A DNA stretch of 64,000 nucleotides, from assembly GCA_035315345.1 (NCBI GenBank), contig DATFYA010000105.1, positions 62,001-126,000 on the forward strand. The letters run 5' to 3'. The stretch is from Candidatus Methylomirabilota bacterium (GTDB taxonomy: Bacteria > Methylomirabilota > Methylomirabilia > Rokubacteriales > CSP1-6). The notes under the pieces are model-generated. The model was given only the letters and a program-made list of their open reading frames with translations, was not told where the DNA came from and did not search any database. Positions 43,438 to 51,886 of this stretch are shown piece after piece; the first letter of the stretch is position 1, and every line of letters begins with the position of its first letter. A program made the translations under genes and the position numbers.

Positions 43438-44001
43438 ATGGCTGGCGAGACGTACACGCTCGAGCAATTCGTGGCGGACCTGGGCCGGATCACGGCCGAC
43501 GCGACGGAGCCGGAGGCCATCACGCGGGCGATCGCGCCGCTGCTCGGCCGCCTCGTGAAGAATGCCGACGCGATCCCGGTCCCCTTCCGCGGCCGCGCGC
43601 CGGACGGCGGCCGCGGCCGCTTCATGCTCCACCGCGCGCCGCGGTTCAACGTGACCTCGGTGCTGTGGCGTCCCGGCGACCGCGCGGCCGCGCACAATCA
43701 CGAGACGTGGGGTGTCATCGGCGTGGTGGACAACGAGATCGAGGAGACACGCTACCGGGTGCTGGACGGCCCCGCCGGCCGGGCCGCGCTGCAGGTGCAG
43801 AGCGTGACCCGCTGCGGCCCCGGCGCGGTCTCTCGCCTCGTGCCTCCCGACGACGAGGTGCACGCCATGCACAACCCGACCGCCCGGGACACGCTCGAGA
43901 TCCACGTCTACGGGCGCGACCTCCACGGCCTGGCCCGGAAGACCTGGGCGCCCGACGGACGCGTCACCCCGCTGGTGAGCCCGAAATACCTCAACTGCTG
44001 A
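43438..44001 (+). CDS. Cysteine/thiol dioxygenase-like cupin
   Basis: 187 residues. Predicted iron ligands H86 and H88 (AHNHETWG) and H142 (DDEVHAMHN) follow the cysteine dioxygenase/3-mercaptopropionate dioxygenase three-His pattern; the rest fits a double-stranded beta helix. Likely oxidises a small thiol to a sulfinate. The 24-bp gap after the sulfurtransferase and shared strand place it in the sulfur operon, where it would act on cysteine- or mercapto-acid-derived thiols. CDO Cys-Tyr crosslink residues cannot be assigned. Confidence 0.8.
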   Translation: MAGETYTLEQFVADLGRITADATEPEAITRAIAPLLGRLVKNADAIPVPFRGRAPDGGRGRFMLHRAPRFNVTSVLWRPGDRAAAHNHETWGVIGVVDNEIEETRYRVLDGPAGRAALQVQSVTRCGPGAVSRLVPPDDEVHAMHNPTARDTLEIHVYGRDLHGLARKTWAPDGRVTPLVSPKYLNC

Positions 44002-44038
44002 TCCGCAACCGCCACCGTTCGACACAGGAGAAGACGAC

Positions 44039-44674
44039 ATGTCACTGAGACTCGGAGATACCGCTCCCGATTTCACCGCCGAGACCACCCAGGGCCCGGT
44101 GAAGTTCCACGACTGGATCGGCGACCAGTGGGCCGTGCTGTTCTCCCACCCGCGCGACTTCACGCCGGTGTGCACCACCGAGCTGGGGTACGTGGCGCGG
44201 CTGAAGAGCGACTTCGACAAGCGCGGCGTCAAGTGCATGGGGCTCTCGATCGATCCGGTCGACTCGCACCGGGGCTGGATGGCTGACATCAAGGAGACGC
44301 AGGGGCACGAGCCCAATTTCCCGATCGTGGCCGACCCGCAGCGCACGGTCGCCAACCTCTACGGCATGATGCACCCCGCGCACGACGAGGTGTACACCGT
44401 GCGCACCGTGTTCGTGATCGACCCGAAGAAGAAGATCCGGCTGATGATCACGTATCCGCAGACCACCGGCCGCAACTTCGACGAGATCCTGCGCGTGATC
44501 GACTCGCTCCAGCTCACCGACGGCTACCGGGTGGCCACCCCGGTCAACTGGAAGCAGGGCGACGACGTCATCATCGTGCCCGCGGTCACCGACGACGAGG
44601 CCAAGGCCAAGTTCCCGAAGGGCTGGAAGGCGCTCAAGCCCTACCTGCGCCTGACCCCGCAGCCGAACAAGTAG
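44039..44674 (+). CDS. 1-Cys peroxiredoxin (Prx6 type)
   Basis: 211 residues. Peroxidatic C45 in FTPVCTTEL with upstream P-x3-T geometry; long C-terminal dimer extension typical of Prx6/AhpC-TSA 1-Cys enzymes, and no resolving Cys near the end. Reduces H2O2 and alkyl hydroperoxides in the cytoplasm. Ribosome site CAGGAGAA is 7-8 nt before ATG 44039. It follows the thiol dioxygenase by 37 bp and is probably in the same transcript. Confidence 0.94.
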   Translation: MSLRLGDTAPDFTAETTQGPVKFHDWIGDQWAVLFSHPRDFTPVCTTELGYVARLKSDFDKRGVKCMGLSIDPVDSHRGWMADIKETQGHEPNFPIVADPQRTVANLYGMMHPAHDEVYTVRTVFVIDPKKKIRLMITYPQTTGRNFDEILRVIDSLQLTDGYRVATPVNWKQGDDVIIVPAVTDDEAKAKFPKGWKALKPYLRLTPQPNK

Positions 44675-44687
44675 CGGCCCCCGCGCG

Positions 44688-45791
44688 GTGTCCGCGAAGT
44701 CCGGCGCCGACGCCCTCGTGATCGGAGCGGGGTGCGTCGGCGCCAACGTGGCCTACCGGCTGGCCGAGCGCGGCGCGACGGTCACCGTGCTGGACGCCAC
44801 CGCGCCCGGCGCCGGCACGTCCGGGGCGAGCTTCGCCTGGACGAACTCGTTCAGCAAGACGCCGCGCGACTATCACGAGCTGAACGTCGCGAGCATGGAG
44901 GAGCACGCCGTCCTCGCCAAGGAGCTGGGCGGGGGCGGCTGGCTCCACCCGGATGGCGCGCTGGCCTGGGAGGAAGACGCAACCGGCCTCGCGCGCCTCG
45001 CCCAGGCGGTGGACCGGCTCACCGGATGGGGCTATCCGGTGGAGCGCATCTCGCCGCGACAGGCGCGTGAGATCGAGCCGGACCTGCACATCGCCCCCGC
45101 CGTCGGGCACGTGATCTGGACACCCGCCGAGGGCTACGTCGAGGTCGTCCCGTTCGTCGCGGCGCTCCTCGCCGAGGCCCGGCGCCGCGGCGCGCGCGTC
45201 CTGCCCGGCCATCCCGTCACCGACGTCGTGATCGAAGGCTCGCGGGTGCGCGGCGTGCGCACCGCGGGCGGCGAGCGCTTCGCGGCCGACTCGGTGGTGG
45301 ACTGCGCGGGCATCGCGGCCGGCGAGGTGGCGGCCCTCGCCGGCGTGGCCCTGCCGCTCGACCGCGTGCCGGGCCGGCTGATCTACACCGCCCCGGTGGC
45401 CACAACGCTGCGGCGCCCGGTCCACGCGCCCGGCTGCCACTTCCGCCCCGATGGCGGCGGGCGCATCGTGCTGGCCGAGGGCGCGCACGATCAGACGTGG
45501 CGCGAGGGCGGTGAGCCATGGCCGCCCGAGCGGTCCCTCGCGGTGGTGGCCGCGCATCTGCCGGCCCTGGCCGGGGCGCGCGTCGAGGCCGTCCGCGTCG
45601 GCGTCCGGCCGATGCCGCGCGACGAGCGGCCGATGGTAGGCGCCCTGCCCGGCGTCGACGGCTTCTACGTCGTGGTCTCGCACAGCGGCGTCACGCTCGG
45701 GCCGCTGTGGGGCCGCGTGGCCGCCGCCGAGATCCTGGACGGCGCGCTCGATCCGCGCCTGGCCCCGTACCGCCCCGCCCGGTTCCCGTAG
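44688..45791 (+). CDS. FAD-dependent amino-acid/amine oxidoreductase (DadA-like)
   Basis: 367 residues, GTG start 13 bp after the peroxiredoxin stop. N-terminal FAD-binding VIGAGCVGANVAYRLAERG, a GASFAWTNSF active-site region, GYVEVVPFV and the closing VVVSHSGVTLGP. The DadA/glycine-oxidase family deaminates or demethylates amino acids and amines, making H2O2 in oxidase members; a peroxiredoxin next door would suit that. Substrate unknown. No ribosome site is seen, so coupling to the upstream gene is likely. Confidence 0.88.
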   Translation: MSAKSGADALVIGAGCVGANVAYRLAERGATVTVLDATAPGAGTSGASFAWTNSFSKTPRDYHELNVASMEEHAVLAKELGGGGWLHPDGALAWEEDATGLARLAQAVDRLTGWGYPVERISPRQAREIEPDLHIAPAVGHVIWTPAEGYVEVVPFVAALLAEARRRGARVLPGHPVTDVVIEGSRVRGVRTAGGERFAADSVVDCAGIAAGEVAALAGVALPLDRVPGRLIYTAPVATTLRRPVHAPGCHFRPDGGGRIVLAEGAHDQTWREGGEPWPPERSLAVVAAHLPALAGARVEAVRVGVRPMPRDERPMVGALPGVDGFYVVVSHSGVTLGPLWGRVAAAEILDGALDPRLAPYRPARFP

Positions 45792-45799
45792 ACCCACCG

Positions 45800-47191
45800 G
45801 TGGCGGACCGGCCATCCGCGGTCCCCGTTCCCGCTCGGGCTCCCGCCGGCCGCGCGGGCCCCGCCGCGCCGGCATCCGGCGACGTGAGCGTGCGAGCCCG
45901 GCTCGACGCGGCCTTCGCGCAGGAGGAGCGTCGGGGGCTCATGCTGGCCGCGGCCACCCGGTCGGTCGCGGTGGTGATCATCATCGGCTGGCTCGCGCTG
46001 GCCAATCCGCTGCGCGGCCTCGCGCTGGCCTGGGTGCTCGGCACCGCCGCGTTTTTCCTGGTCACCGGCCTGGTCCAGCTCGGGCTGTACGCGCGCCGGA
46101 TGGCGCCGCCGATCACCCCGTACGCGTTCATGCTGCTGGATGCGCTCGCGCTGGCCGCGGTGCTGCTGGTCCCCAACCCGTTCGACCCCGCCGCGCCGCC
46201 GCTGGCCCTGCCGCTGCGCTGGGCCGCGTTCATGTACTTCTTCCTGCTGCTGATGCAGGCCGCCTTCTCGTTCCGGCCGGCCCTGGTCGCGTGGACCGGG
46301 CTGTGCGGGGCCGGGGCCTGGACCGTCGGGTTCCTCTGGATCGCGACGCGACCCGAGACGCTGGTCGACCCGCCGAGCGCGACGGTCCCGCTCTCGCGGT
46401 ACCTCGATCCGAACTACGCCTCGGTCCTGAAGTTCGAGAACGAGGTCGTGGCGTTCCTCCTGGTGAGCGCGGGGCTGGCGCTGCTCGTCCGCCGCTCGCG
46501 CGCGCTGGTCGCCGAGCGCCTCGACGCCGAGCGCACCCGCGGCAACCTCGCCCGCTACTTCTCGCCCAAGGTGGTGGAGACGCTGGCCGAGCGCGACGAG
46601 CCGCTGGGCCGGGTGCGGCGGCAGTCGGTCGGCGTGCTCTTCGCGGACCTGGTCGGCTTCACCACCATGGCCGAGGAGATGACCCCGGAGGAGGTCATGA
46701 CCCTGCTGCGCGACTTCCACGGGCGGATGGAAGAGGAGGTCTTCCGCCACGGCGGCTGCCTCGAGAAGTTCATCGGCGACGCGCTGCTGGCCACCTTCGG
46801 GGTGCCGGACGCGGGGCCGCGCGACGCCACCGACACCCTGGCCTGCGCCCGCGGCATGCGCGATGCGCTCGACGCCTGGAACCGCGAGCGGACCGCGGCC
46901 GGGCGGCCCGCGCTGCGCATGGGCCTCGGCCTGCACTACGGGCCGGTGGTGGCGGGCGACATCGGCAGCCGCCGCAGCATGGCCTTCGCCACGGTCGGCG
47001 ACACCACCAACGTGACGAGCCGGCTGCAGGCCCTCACGCGCGAGCTGGGCGCCTCCATCGTGGCCAGCGAGGCGCTCGTCGCGGCGGTCCGCCGGGAGGG
47101 CGCCGAGCCCGGCCTGCTCACCGGGCTGAGCGCGCGGGGACCGCAGGCGCTGCGCGGGCGCGACACCCCGATCGATCTCTGGACGGAATAG
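45800..47191 (+). CDS. Membrane-bound class III adenylate/guanylate cyclase
   Basis: 463 residues from GTG 45800 (no clear ribosome site; a later GTG near the ARLDAAF segment is possible). Five to six N-terminal helices (about 50-225), a short coiled linker, then a catalytic domain (about 250-440) with metal-binding FADLVGFTTM and GDALLATFG, substrate-region GLHYGPVVAG and transition-state-type NVTSRLQ. Unlike the large STAND regulator, this cyclase domain keeps its Asp residues. Likely makes cAMP in response to a membrane signal. Eight bp after the FAD enzyme stop. Confidence 0.88.
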   Translation: MADRPSAVPVPARAPAGRAGPAAPASGDVSVRARLDAAFAQEERRGLMLAAATRSVAVVIIIGWLALANPLRGLALAWVLGTAAFFLVTGLVQLGLYARRMAPPITPYAFMLLDALALAAVLLVPNPFDPAAPPLALPLRWAAFMYFFLLLMQAAFSFRPALVAWTGLCGAGAWTVGFLWIATRPETLVDPPSATVPLSRYLDPNYASVLKFENEVVAFLLVSAGLALLVRRSRALVAERLDAERTRGNLARYFSPKVVETLAERDEPLGRVRRQSVGVLFADLVGFTTMAEEMTPEEVMTLLRDFHGRMEEEVFRHGGCLEKFIGDALLATFGVPDAGPRDATDTLACARGMRDALDAWNRERTAAGRPALRMGLGLHYGPVVAGDIGSRRSMAFATVGDTTNVTSRLQALTRELGASIVASEALVAAVRREGAEPGLLTGLSARGPQALRGRDTPIDLWTE

Positions 47192-47220
47192 GCGATCGCC
47201 GGCCCCGGCGAGCCCGCGGT

Positions 47221-47249
47221 TTGACCGGCCCCCCACGATCTGGCAGAAT
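47221..47249 (+). promoter_or_regulatory. Promoter of the TAXI-TRAP operon
   Basis: TTGACC (47221-47226), 17-bp spacer, CAGAAT (47244-47249). Six nt later is an in-frame ATG (47256); the signal-peptide ATG is 47322 with its own AAAGGAG site. Confidence 0.55.
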
Positions 47250-47321
47250 CCCGCGATGGCGCCGGCCCGTCCTCCCGACAATCGATCCCGTGTCGACACC
47301 GATCCACAAAGGAGATCCTGG

Positions 47322-48305
47322 ATGAGAACGCTTCTCGCCCTCGTGCTCGTCGCGGTGGTCGCGGTGTCGACGGTGGACGCGCAGACGCCGGCGCCGGTGA
47401 ACCTCGCCTTGGCGACCCTCGACACCGGCAGCGCCTGGTACGTCTACGGCGCCACCATCGCCGAATTGCTGCGCAAGACCCTGCCGCCCGGCTCCAACAT
47501 CGACGTCAAGCCGCGCGCGGGCGGGGTCGGCAACCCGCGACTGGTGGCCAAGAACGAGACGCCGCTCGGCCTGTCCTTCACGGTGACGAATCGCTGGGCC
47601 CACGACGGCAAGGAGGCGTATACCGAGAAGCTCGAGAACCTCCGCGCGCTGGTCGGCGGCTTCGACACCTACTATCTGGTCGCGATGGCCACCAAGAAGC
47701 TCGGCATCAGCTCGGTGCGCGAGATCCGGGACAAGAAGCTGCCGGTGCGCGTCTACACCCAGCCGGTGGGCGCGCTCGGCGAGTTCGCGGGCCGCCAGCT
47801 GCTGCGGGCCGCCGGGCTCGGCTACAACGAGATCCGGGGCTTCGGCGGATCGACCCAGCACGTCGGCTACAACGTCATCATCGACGCCTTCAAGGACGGC
47901 CGCGCCGACATCCTGTTCGCGGTGGTCACCCCCAAGCATCCATCGGTGAGCGAGATCGTGTCCTCCGTGGACGTGGAGTTCCTCGGCCTCGACCCCGAGA
48001 CCACGAAGGCACTGCTGCCGCTCGGCTACACCGCGGCGACCATGCCGCCCGAGACCTTCAAGGGCCAGTCGAAGCCGGTGACCACCGTGGGCTTCCCCAC
48101 CGTGCTGATCACCAACACGGACCTCCCCGAGCCGATCGCCTACACCGTGACGAAGACGGTGCTCGAGAACAAGGACGCGCTGGTGCGCGGCCACGGCGGG
48201 CTCGCCGCGTTCAACCCGCAGACCGCGTGGCAGCCCGACCGGGTCGGCATTCCGCTCCATCCCGGTGCCGAGCGGGCGTACCGCGAGAAGGGGTGGATGA
48301 AATAG
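47322..48305 (+). CDS. TAXI-family TRAP transporter solute-binding protein
   Basis: 327 residues. Signal peptide (1-20, cleavage after VDA). Mature TAXI fold with LATLDTGSAWYVYGATIAELL, VKPRAGGVGNPRLV and PVGALGEFAGRQLL. It binds a carboxylate-type ligand in the periplasm and hands it to the fused permease encoded two genes later. ATG 47322 has AAAGGAG 7 nt upstream; ATG 47256 in the same frame would be leaderless and add 22 residues before the signal peptide. The next gene starts inside its 3' end. Confidence 0.92.
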   Translation: MRTLLALVLVAVVAVSTVDAQTPAPVNLALATLDTGSAWYVYGATIAELLRKTLPPGSNIDVKPRAGGVGNPRLVAKNETPLGLSFTVTNRWAHDGKEAYTEKLENLRALVGGFDTYYLVAMATKKLGISSVREIRDKKLPVRVYTQPVGALGEFAGRQLLRAAGLGYNEIRGFGGSTQHVGYNVIIDAFKDGRADILFAVVTPKHPSVSEIVSSVDVEFLGLDPETTKALLPLGYTAATMPPETFKGQSKPVTTVGFPTVLITNTDLPEPIAYTVTKTVLENKDALVRGHGGLAAFNPQTAWQPDRVGIPLHPGAERAYREKGWMK

Positions 48306-49960
48306 CCGGCGGGCTGGTCCTCGTCGGCGGGCGCATCCTGACCCTCGACCCGCGGCGCCCGGTGGTCGAGGCGCTCGCCGTCGCGGGCGGCCGCGTGCTG
48401 GCCGCGGGCTCGCGCGCCGAGATCCTGCGCCGGCGCGACCGCCACAGCCGCGTCATCGAGCTGCGCGGGGCGACCGTGATCCCCGGGCTGGTCGACGCCC
48501 ACGCCCATCTCGACCGCGAGGGCCTCAAGGCGATCTACCCCTCGCTCGCGCGCTGCCGCTCGATCGCCGACATCCAGCGCCTCATCCGCGCGCAGGCGGC
48601 CCGGCGAAGGCCCGGCGAGTGGATCGTCACGATGCCGGTCGGCGCCCCGCCCTTCTACCAGGGGATGCCCGAGGGCCTCGCCGAGAAGCGCTGGCCCACC
48701 CGCGTCGATCTCGACGCGGCCGCGCCCGACCACCCCGTCTACATCCGCGGCATCTGGGGCTACTGGAACCGGCCGCCGGTGCATTCGATCGCCAACAGCC
48801 GCGCGCTGGCGCTGGCCGGCGTCGGCCGCGGCACCGTGCCACCGCCCGGCGTGGAGATCGTCCGGGACGCGGCCGGCGAGCCCACCGGCCTGTTCGTGGA
48901 GCACAACCTGATCCAGGTGCTCGAGCTCACCCTCATGCGCGCGGCGCCGCGCTTCACGCCGGCCGACCGCGTGCGGGCGCTCCGCGTCTCGCAGCAGCGC
49001 TACGCGGCCCGCGGGGTCACCGCGGTGTACGAGGGTCACGGCATCGCGCCCGAGGTGCTGGCCGCCTATCGCGAGAGCCACGCGCGCGGCGAGATCCGGC
49101 TGCGCTGCAGCCTCGCGGTCAGCCCGACGTGGGAGGCGGACGAGGCGCCGCGCGCGATCCCGCCGCTGGCCGCGTGGGCCGGCGGGCGCGGGCTCGGAGA
49201 CGACCGGCTGCGGGTCGGCGGCATCTGCCTGCACTACGGCGGCGACGCCGCGGTCGCCCGCCTCCTGCACGAGGCGCAGCCCTACACCGGCTGGGCCGGC
49301 TTCGTGGAGAGCGCCAACGATCCCGCCGCGTACCTGGAGCAGGCGGAGACGGCCGCGCGCCACGGCCTGCGCGTCAACACGCTGGTGACGCGCTGCCTGC
49401 CCGAGGTGCTCGACGCGTGGGAGACGGTGGCGCAGCGCCATCCGATCCGGGATCTGCGCTGGGTGCTGGTGCATCTCAACGCGGCGACGCCCGAGCAGCT
49501 CGCGCGCATCCGGCGGCTCGGCGCGGTGGCGACGACCAATCCCATCTCCTACCTCTACCGCTCCGCCTCCGACGAGGTGGCGCGGCTCGGCGGCGCGGCC
49601 GATCAGCTGCTGCCGCATCGGAGCCTCGCCCGGCATCGCATCCCGTTCGGCCTCGCCACCGACAACAAGCCGGCCGATCCGTGGGTGGCCTTCGCGGCGG
49701 TGGTGGCGCGGCGGGACATGCGCACCGGCACGGTGGTGGGCGAGCGTGAGCGGCTGACGCGCCTGCAGGCGCTCACCGCGCTGACCCAGGGGGGCGCGTG
49801 GGTCACCTTCGCCGAGCGCGAGCGCGGCCGGCTGGCCCCCGGCTGGACGGCCGACCTGACGATGCTCGAGCACGACCCGCTGACCGCGCCGCTCGAAGCG
49901 CTGGTCGGCCAGACCGCGCGGCTCACCCTGGTCGGCGGCGAGATCGTCCACCGTGCCTGA
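48293..49960 (+). CDS. Amidohydrolase-superfamily metal hydrolase (YtcJ-like)
   Basis: 555 residues. GTG 48293 overlaps the binding-protein stop by 13 bp. The N-terminal beta segment leads to the metal motif DAHAHLD (HxH), later His positions in LHYGGD and VLVHLN, and the C-terminal FGLATDNKPADPW with the catalytic Asp. This is the exo-type YtcJ/AAA-like amidohydrolase group, which cleaves amides, esters or lactams. Being locked between the two TRAP subunits implies its substrate is the transported compound or a derivative. Cytoplasmic. Confidence 0.85.
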   Translation: MDEIAGGLVLVGGRILTLDPRRPVVEALAVAGGRVLAAGSRAEILRRRDRHSRVIELRGATVIPGLVDAHAHLDREGLKAIYPSLARCRSIADIQRLIRAQAARRRPGEWIVTMPVGAPPFYQGMPEGLAEKRWPTRVDLDAAAPDHPVYIRGIWGYWNRPPVHSIANSRALALAGVGRGTVPPPGVEIVRDAAGEPTGLFVEHNLIQVLELTLMRAAPRFTPADRVRALRVSQQRYAARGVTAVYEGHGIAPEVLAAYRESHARGEIRLRCSLAVSPTWEADEAPRAIPPLAAWAGGRGLGDDRLRVGGICLHYGGDAAVARLLHEAQPYTGWAGFVESANDPAAYLEQAETAARHGLRVNTLVTRCLPEVLDAWETVAQRHPIRDLRWVLVHLNAATPEQLARIRRLGAVATTNPISYLYRSASDEVARLGGAADQLLPHRSLARHRIPFGLATDNKPADPWVAFAAVVARRDMRTGTVVGERERLTRLQALTALTQGGAWVTFAERERGRLAPGWTADLTMLEHDPLTAPLEALVGQTARLTLVGGEIVHRA

Positions 49961-51839
49961 CCTGCGCGCGCCGCGGACGTGGCTGGCGATCGCGTGGTCG
50001 ATCTTCCAGCTCTACACCGCCTGGGCCGGCCTCTACGACCTGCTGATCCAGCTGCCCGTGCACGTGGCCTTCGCCATTGCGCTCGGCTTTCTGACCGAGC
50101 CGATGCCGGACTCGCCGGAGGCGGCGGCCCGGCTGGCCGGGCGGCGCCGGCGTCGCTGGCTCGATGCGATCCCGGCCGGGCTCGCGCTGCTCTGCGCCGC
50201 CTACTTCGTCTGGCAGAACGAGCGCCTCGCCAGTCGGATGGCGCTGGTCGATGATCCCGAGCGGTGGGACGTCGTGGTCGGCCTGCTCTTCACCGTGCTG
50301 CTGCTCGAGGCCGCGCGCCGCCACATCGGCCCGGCCCTGGTGGTGCTGGCGCTGGCCTTCGTGGCCTACGCCTTCGTCGGCCCCTGGCTGCCCGGCTTCC
50401 TGGGCCACGGCGGCGAGACGTTCCTGAAGCTGGTGGACCAGCAGACGCTCACCACGCAGGGGATCTTCGGGATCCCCGCGCTGGTGTCGGCCACCTTCAT
50501 CTTCCTGTTCGTGGTCTTCGGCAGCGTGATGGCCCACGGGGGGCTCTTGCGCTTCTTCACCGACGGCGCCCTCGCGGTGGCCGGGGCCAGCCGCGGCGGG
50601 GCCGGCAAGGTGGCGGTGATCTCCAGCGGGCTCTTCGGCATGGTCAACGGCAGCGCGATCGCCAATGCGGTCACCACCGGCGCCTTCACGATCCCGCTCA
50701 TGAAGCGCGCCGGCTACCGGCCGGAGTTCGCGGCCGGCGTCGAGGCGTGCGCCTCGATGGGCGGCCAGCTCATCCCGCCCGTGATGGGCGCGGCTGCCTT
50801 CATCATGGCCGAGACGCTGCAGGTGCCCTACGCCTCGATCGCGGTGGCCGCCGCGATCCCGGGCGTGCTGTACTTCGTGGCGGTGGCGGTGATGGTGCAC
50901 TTCGAGGCGGCGCGGCGCGGCCTGCCGGTGCTCGACCGCAACGCGCTGCCGCGCCTGGGCGTGGTCGTGCGACGCGACTTCCACCTCCTCGGCGGCCCGG
51001 CCGTGCTGGTGTACTTCCTGGTCGACGGCCGCTCGCCGCTCTTCGCGGGCTTCTGGGGGCTGATCGCGGCCTTCGCGCTGTCGTGGCTGCGGCGCGACAC
51101 CCGCATCGGCCCCGCCCGCGCGCTGGCGCTCCTCCACGACAGCGCGCAGGCCGCGATGCCGGTGGCCCTGGCCTGCGCGACGGTGGGCATCGTGGTCGGC
51201 GTGGTGAGCACGACCGGGCTCGGACTGAAGCTCGCCACCGGCATCGTGGGCCTGGCCGGCGGCAACCTGCTCTTGACGCTGGTACTCACCATGGTCGCCG
51301 CGCTGGTGCTCGGCACCGGGCTGCCGACCTCCGCGACCTACATCATCACCTCGATCATGGCCGCGCCGGCCCTGGTCGAGCTGGGCGTCCCGACGCTGGT
51401 CGCCCACGTGTTCGTGTTCTACTTCGGGATCCTCGCCGACCTCACCCCGCCCACCGCGATCTCGACCTACGCCACCTCGTCGATCGCCGGCGCGGATGTC
51501 TGGCGCACGCAGTGGCTCGGCATGATGCTGGCCCTCTCCGGCTTCATCATCCCGTTCTCGTTCGCCTACGACCCCGCGCTGCTGCTGATGAGCCCGTCGG
51601 TGGCGCACATCATCTGGCGCACGATGGCCGCCACGCTCGGCATCGTGATGCTCGGGGCCGGCCTCATCGGGTACTTCCGGGCCCCGACGCGCCGGTGGGA
51701 GCGCGCCGTGCTCCTGGCCGGCTCGCTGCTGCTGATCTTCCCGGGCACGTGGAGCGATACCGTCGGCCTCGCCTGCTTCGCCGCGGTGTTCATCTCGCAG
51801 CGCGCGGCGCGGCCGGCCCGCGCGGCACATCCGGCGTGA
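49953..51839 (+). CDS. TRAP transporter fused permease (DctQ-DctM type)
   Basis: 628 residues with about 16 membrane helices. N-terminal four-helix DctQ-like part, then DctM-like core with VNGSAIANAVTTGAFTIPLMKRAGY and GLPTSATYIITSIMAAPALVELG, and FYFGILADLTPPTAISTYATSSI. Symports the TAXI-bound ligand with sodium or protons. GTG 49953 overlaps the amidohydrolase by 8 bp, so binding protein, hydrolase and permease form one operon. A small trailing hydrophobic domain ends the protein. Confidence 0.93.
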   Translation: MPDLRAPRTWLAIAWSIFQLYTAWAGLYDLLIQLPVHVAFAIALGFLTEPMPDSPEAAARLAGRRRRRWLDAIPAGLALLCAAYFVWQNERLASRMALVDDPERWDVVVGLLFTVLLLEAARRHIGPALVVLALAFVAYAFVGPWLPGFLGHGGETFLKLVDQQTLTTQGIFGIPALVSATFIFLFVVFGSVMAHGGLLRFFTDGALAVAGASRGGAGKVAVISSGLFGMVNGSAIANAVTTGAFTIPLMKRAGYRPEFAAGVEACASMGGQLIPPVMGAAAFIMAETLQVPYASIAVAAAIPGVLYFVAVAVMVHFEAARRGLPVLDRNALPRLGVVVRRDFHLLGGPAVLVYFLVDGRSPLFAGFWGLIAAFALSWLRRDTRIGPARALALLHDSAQAAMPVALACATVGIVVGVVSTTGLGLKLATGIVGLAGGNLLLTLVLTMVAALVLGTGLPTSATYIITSIMAAPALVELGVPTLVAHVFVFYFGILADLTPPTAISTYATSSIAGADVWRTQWLGMMLALSGFIIPFSFAYDPALLLMSPSVAHIIWRTMAATLGIVMLGAGLIGYFRAPTRRWERAVLLAGSLLLIFPGTWSDTVGLACFAAVFISQRAARPARAAHPA

Positions 51840-51850
51840 GCCGGCGGGGT

Positions 51851-51879
51851 TTGACCGCGTCGGGCGCCTCTGGCAAGAT
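51851..51879 (+). promoter_or_regulatory. Promoter of the UbiD gene
   Basis: TTGACC (51851-51856), 17-bp spacer, CAAGAT (51874-51879), 7 nt to ATG 51887. No ribosome site lies between, so a leaderless mRNA is likely. Confidence 0.55.
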
Positions 51880-51886
51880 TCCCGCG

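Noticed and set aside
45518-45799. N-terminal extension of the adenylate cyclase
   Set aside because: It overlaps the FAD oxidoreductase gene in another frame.
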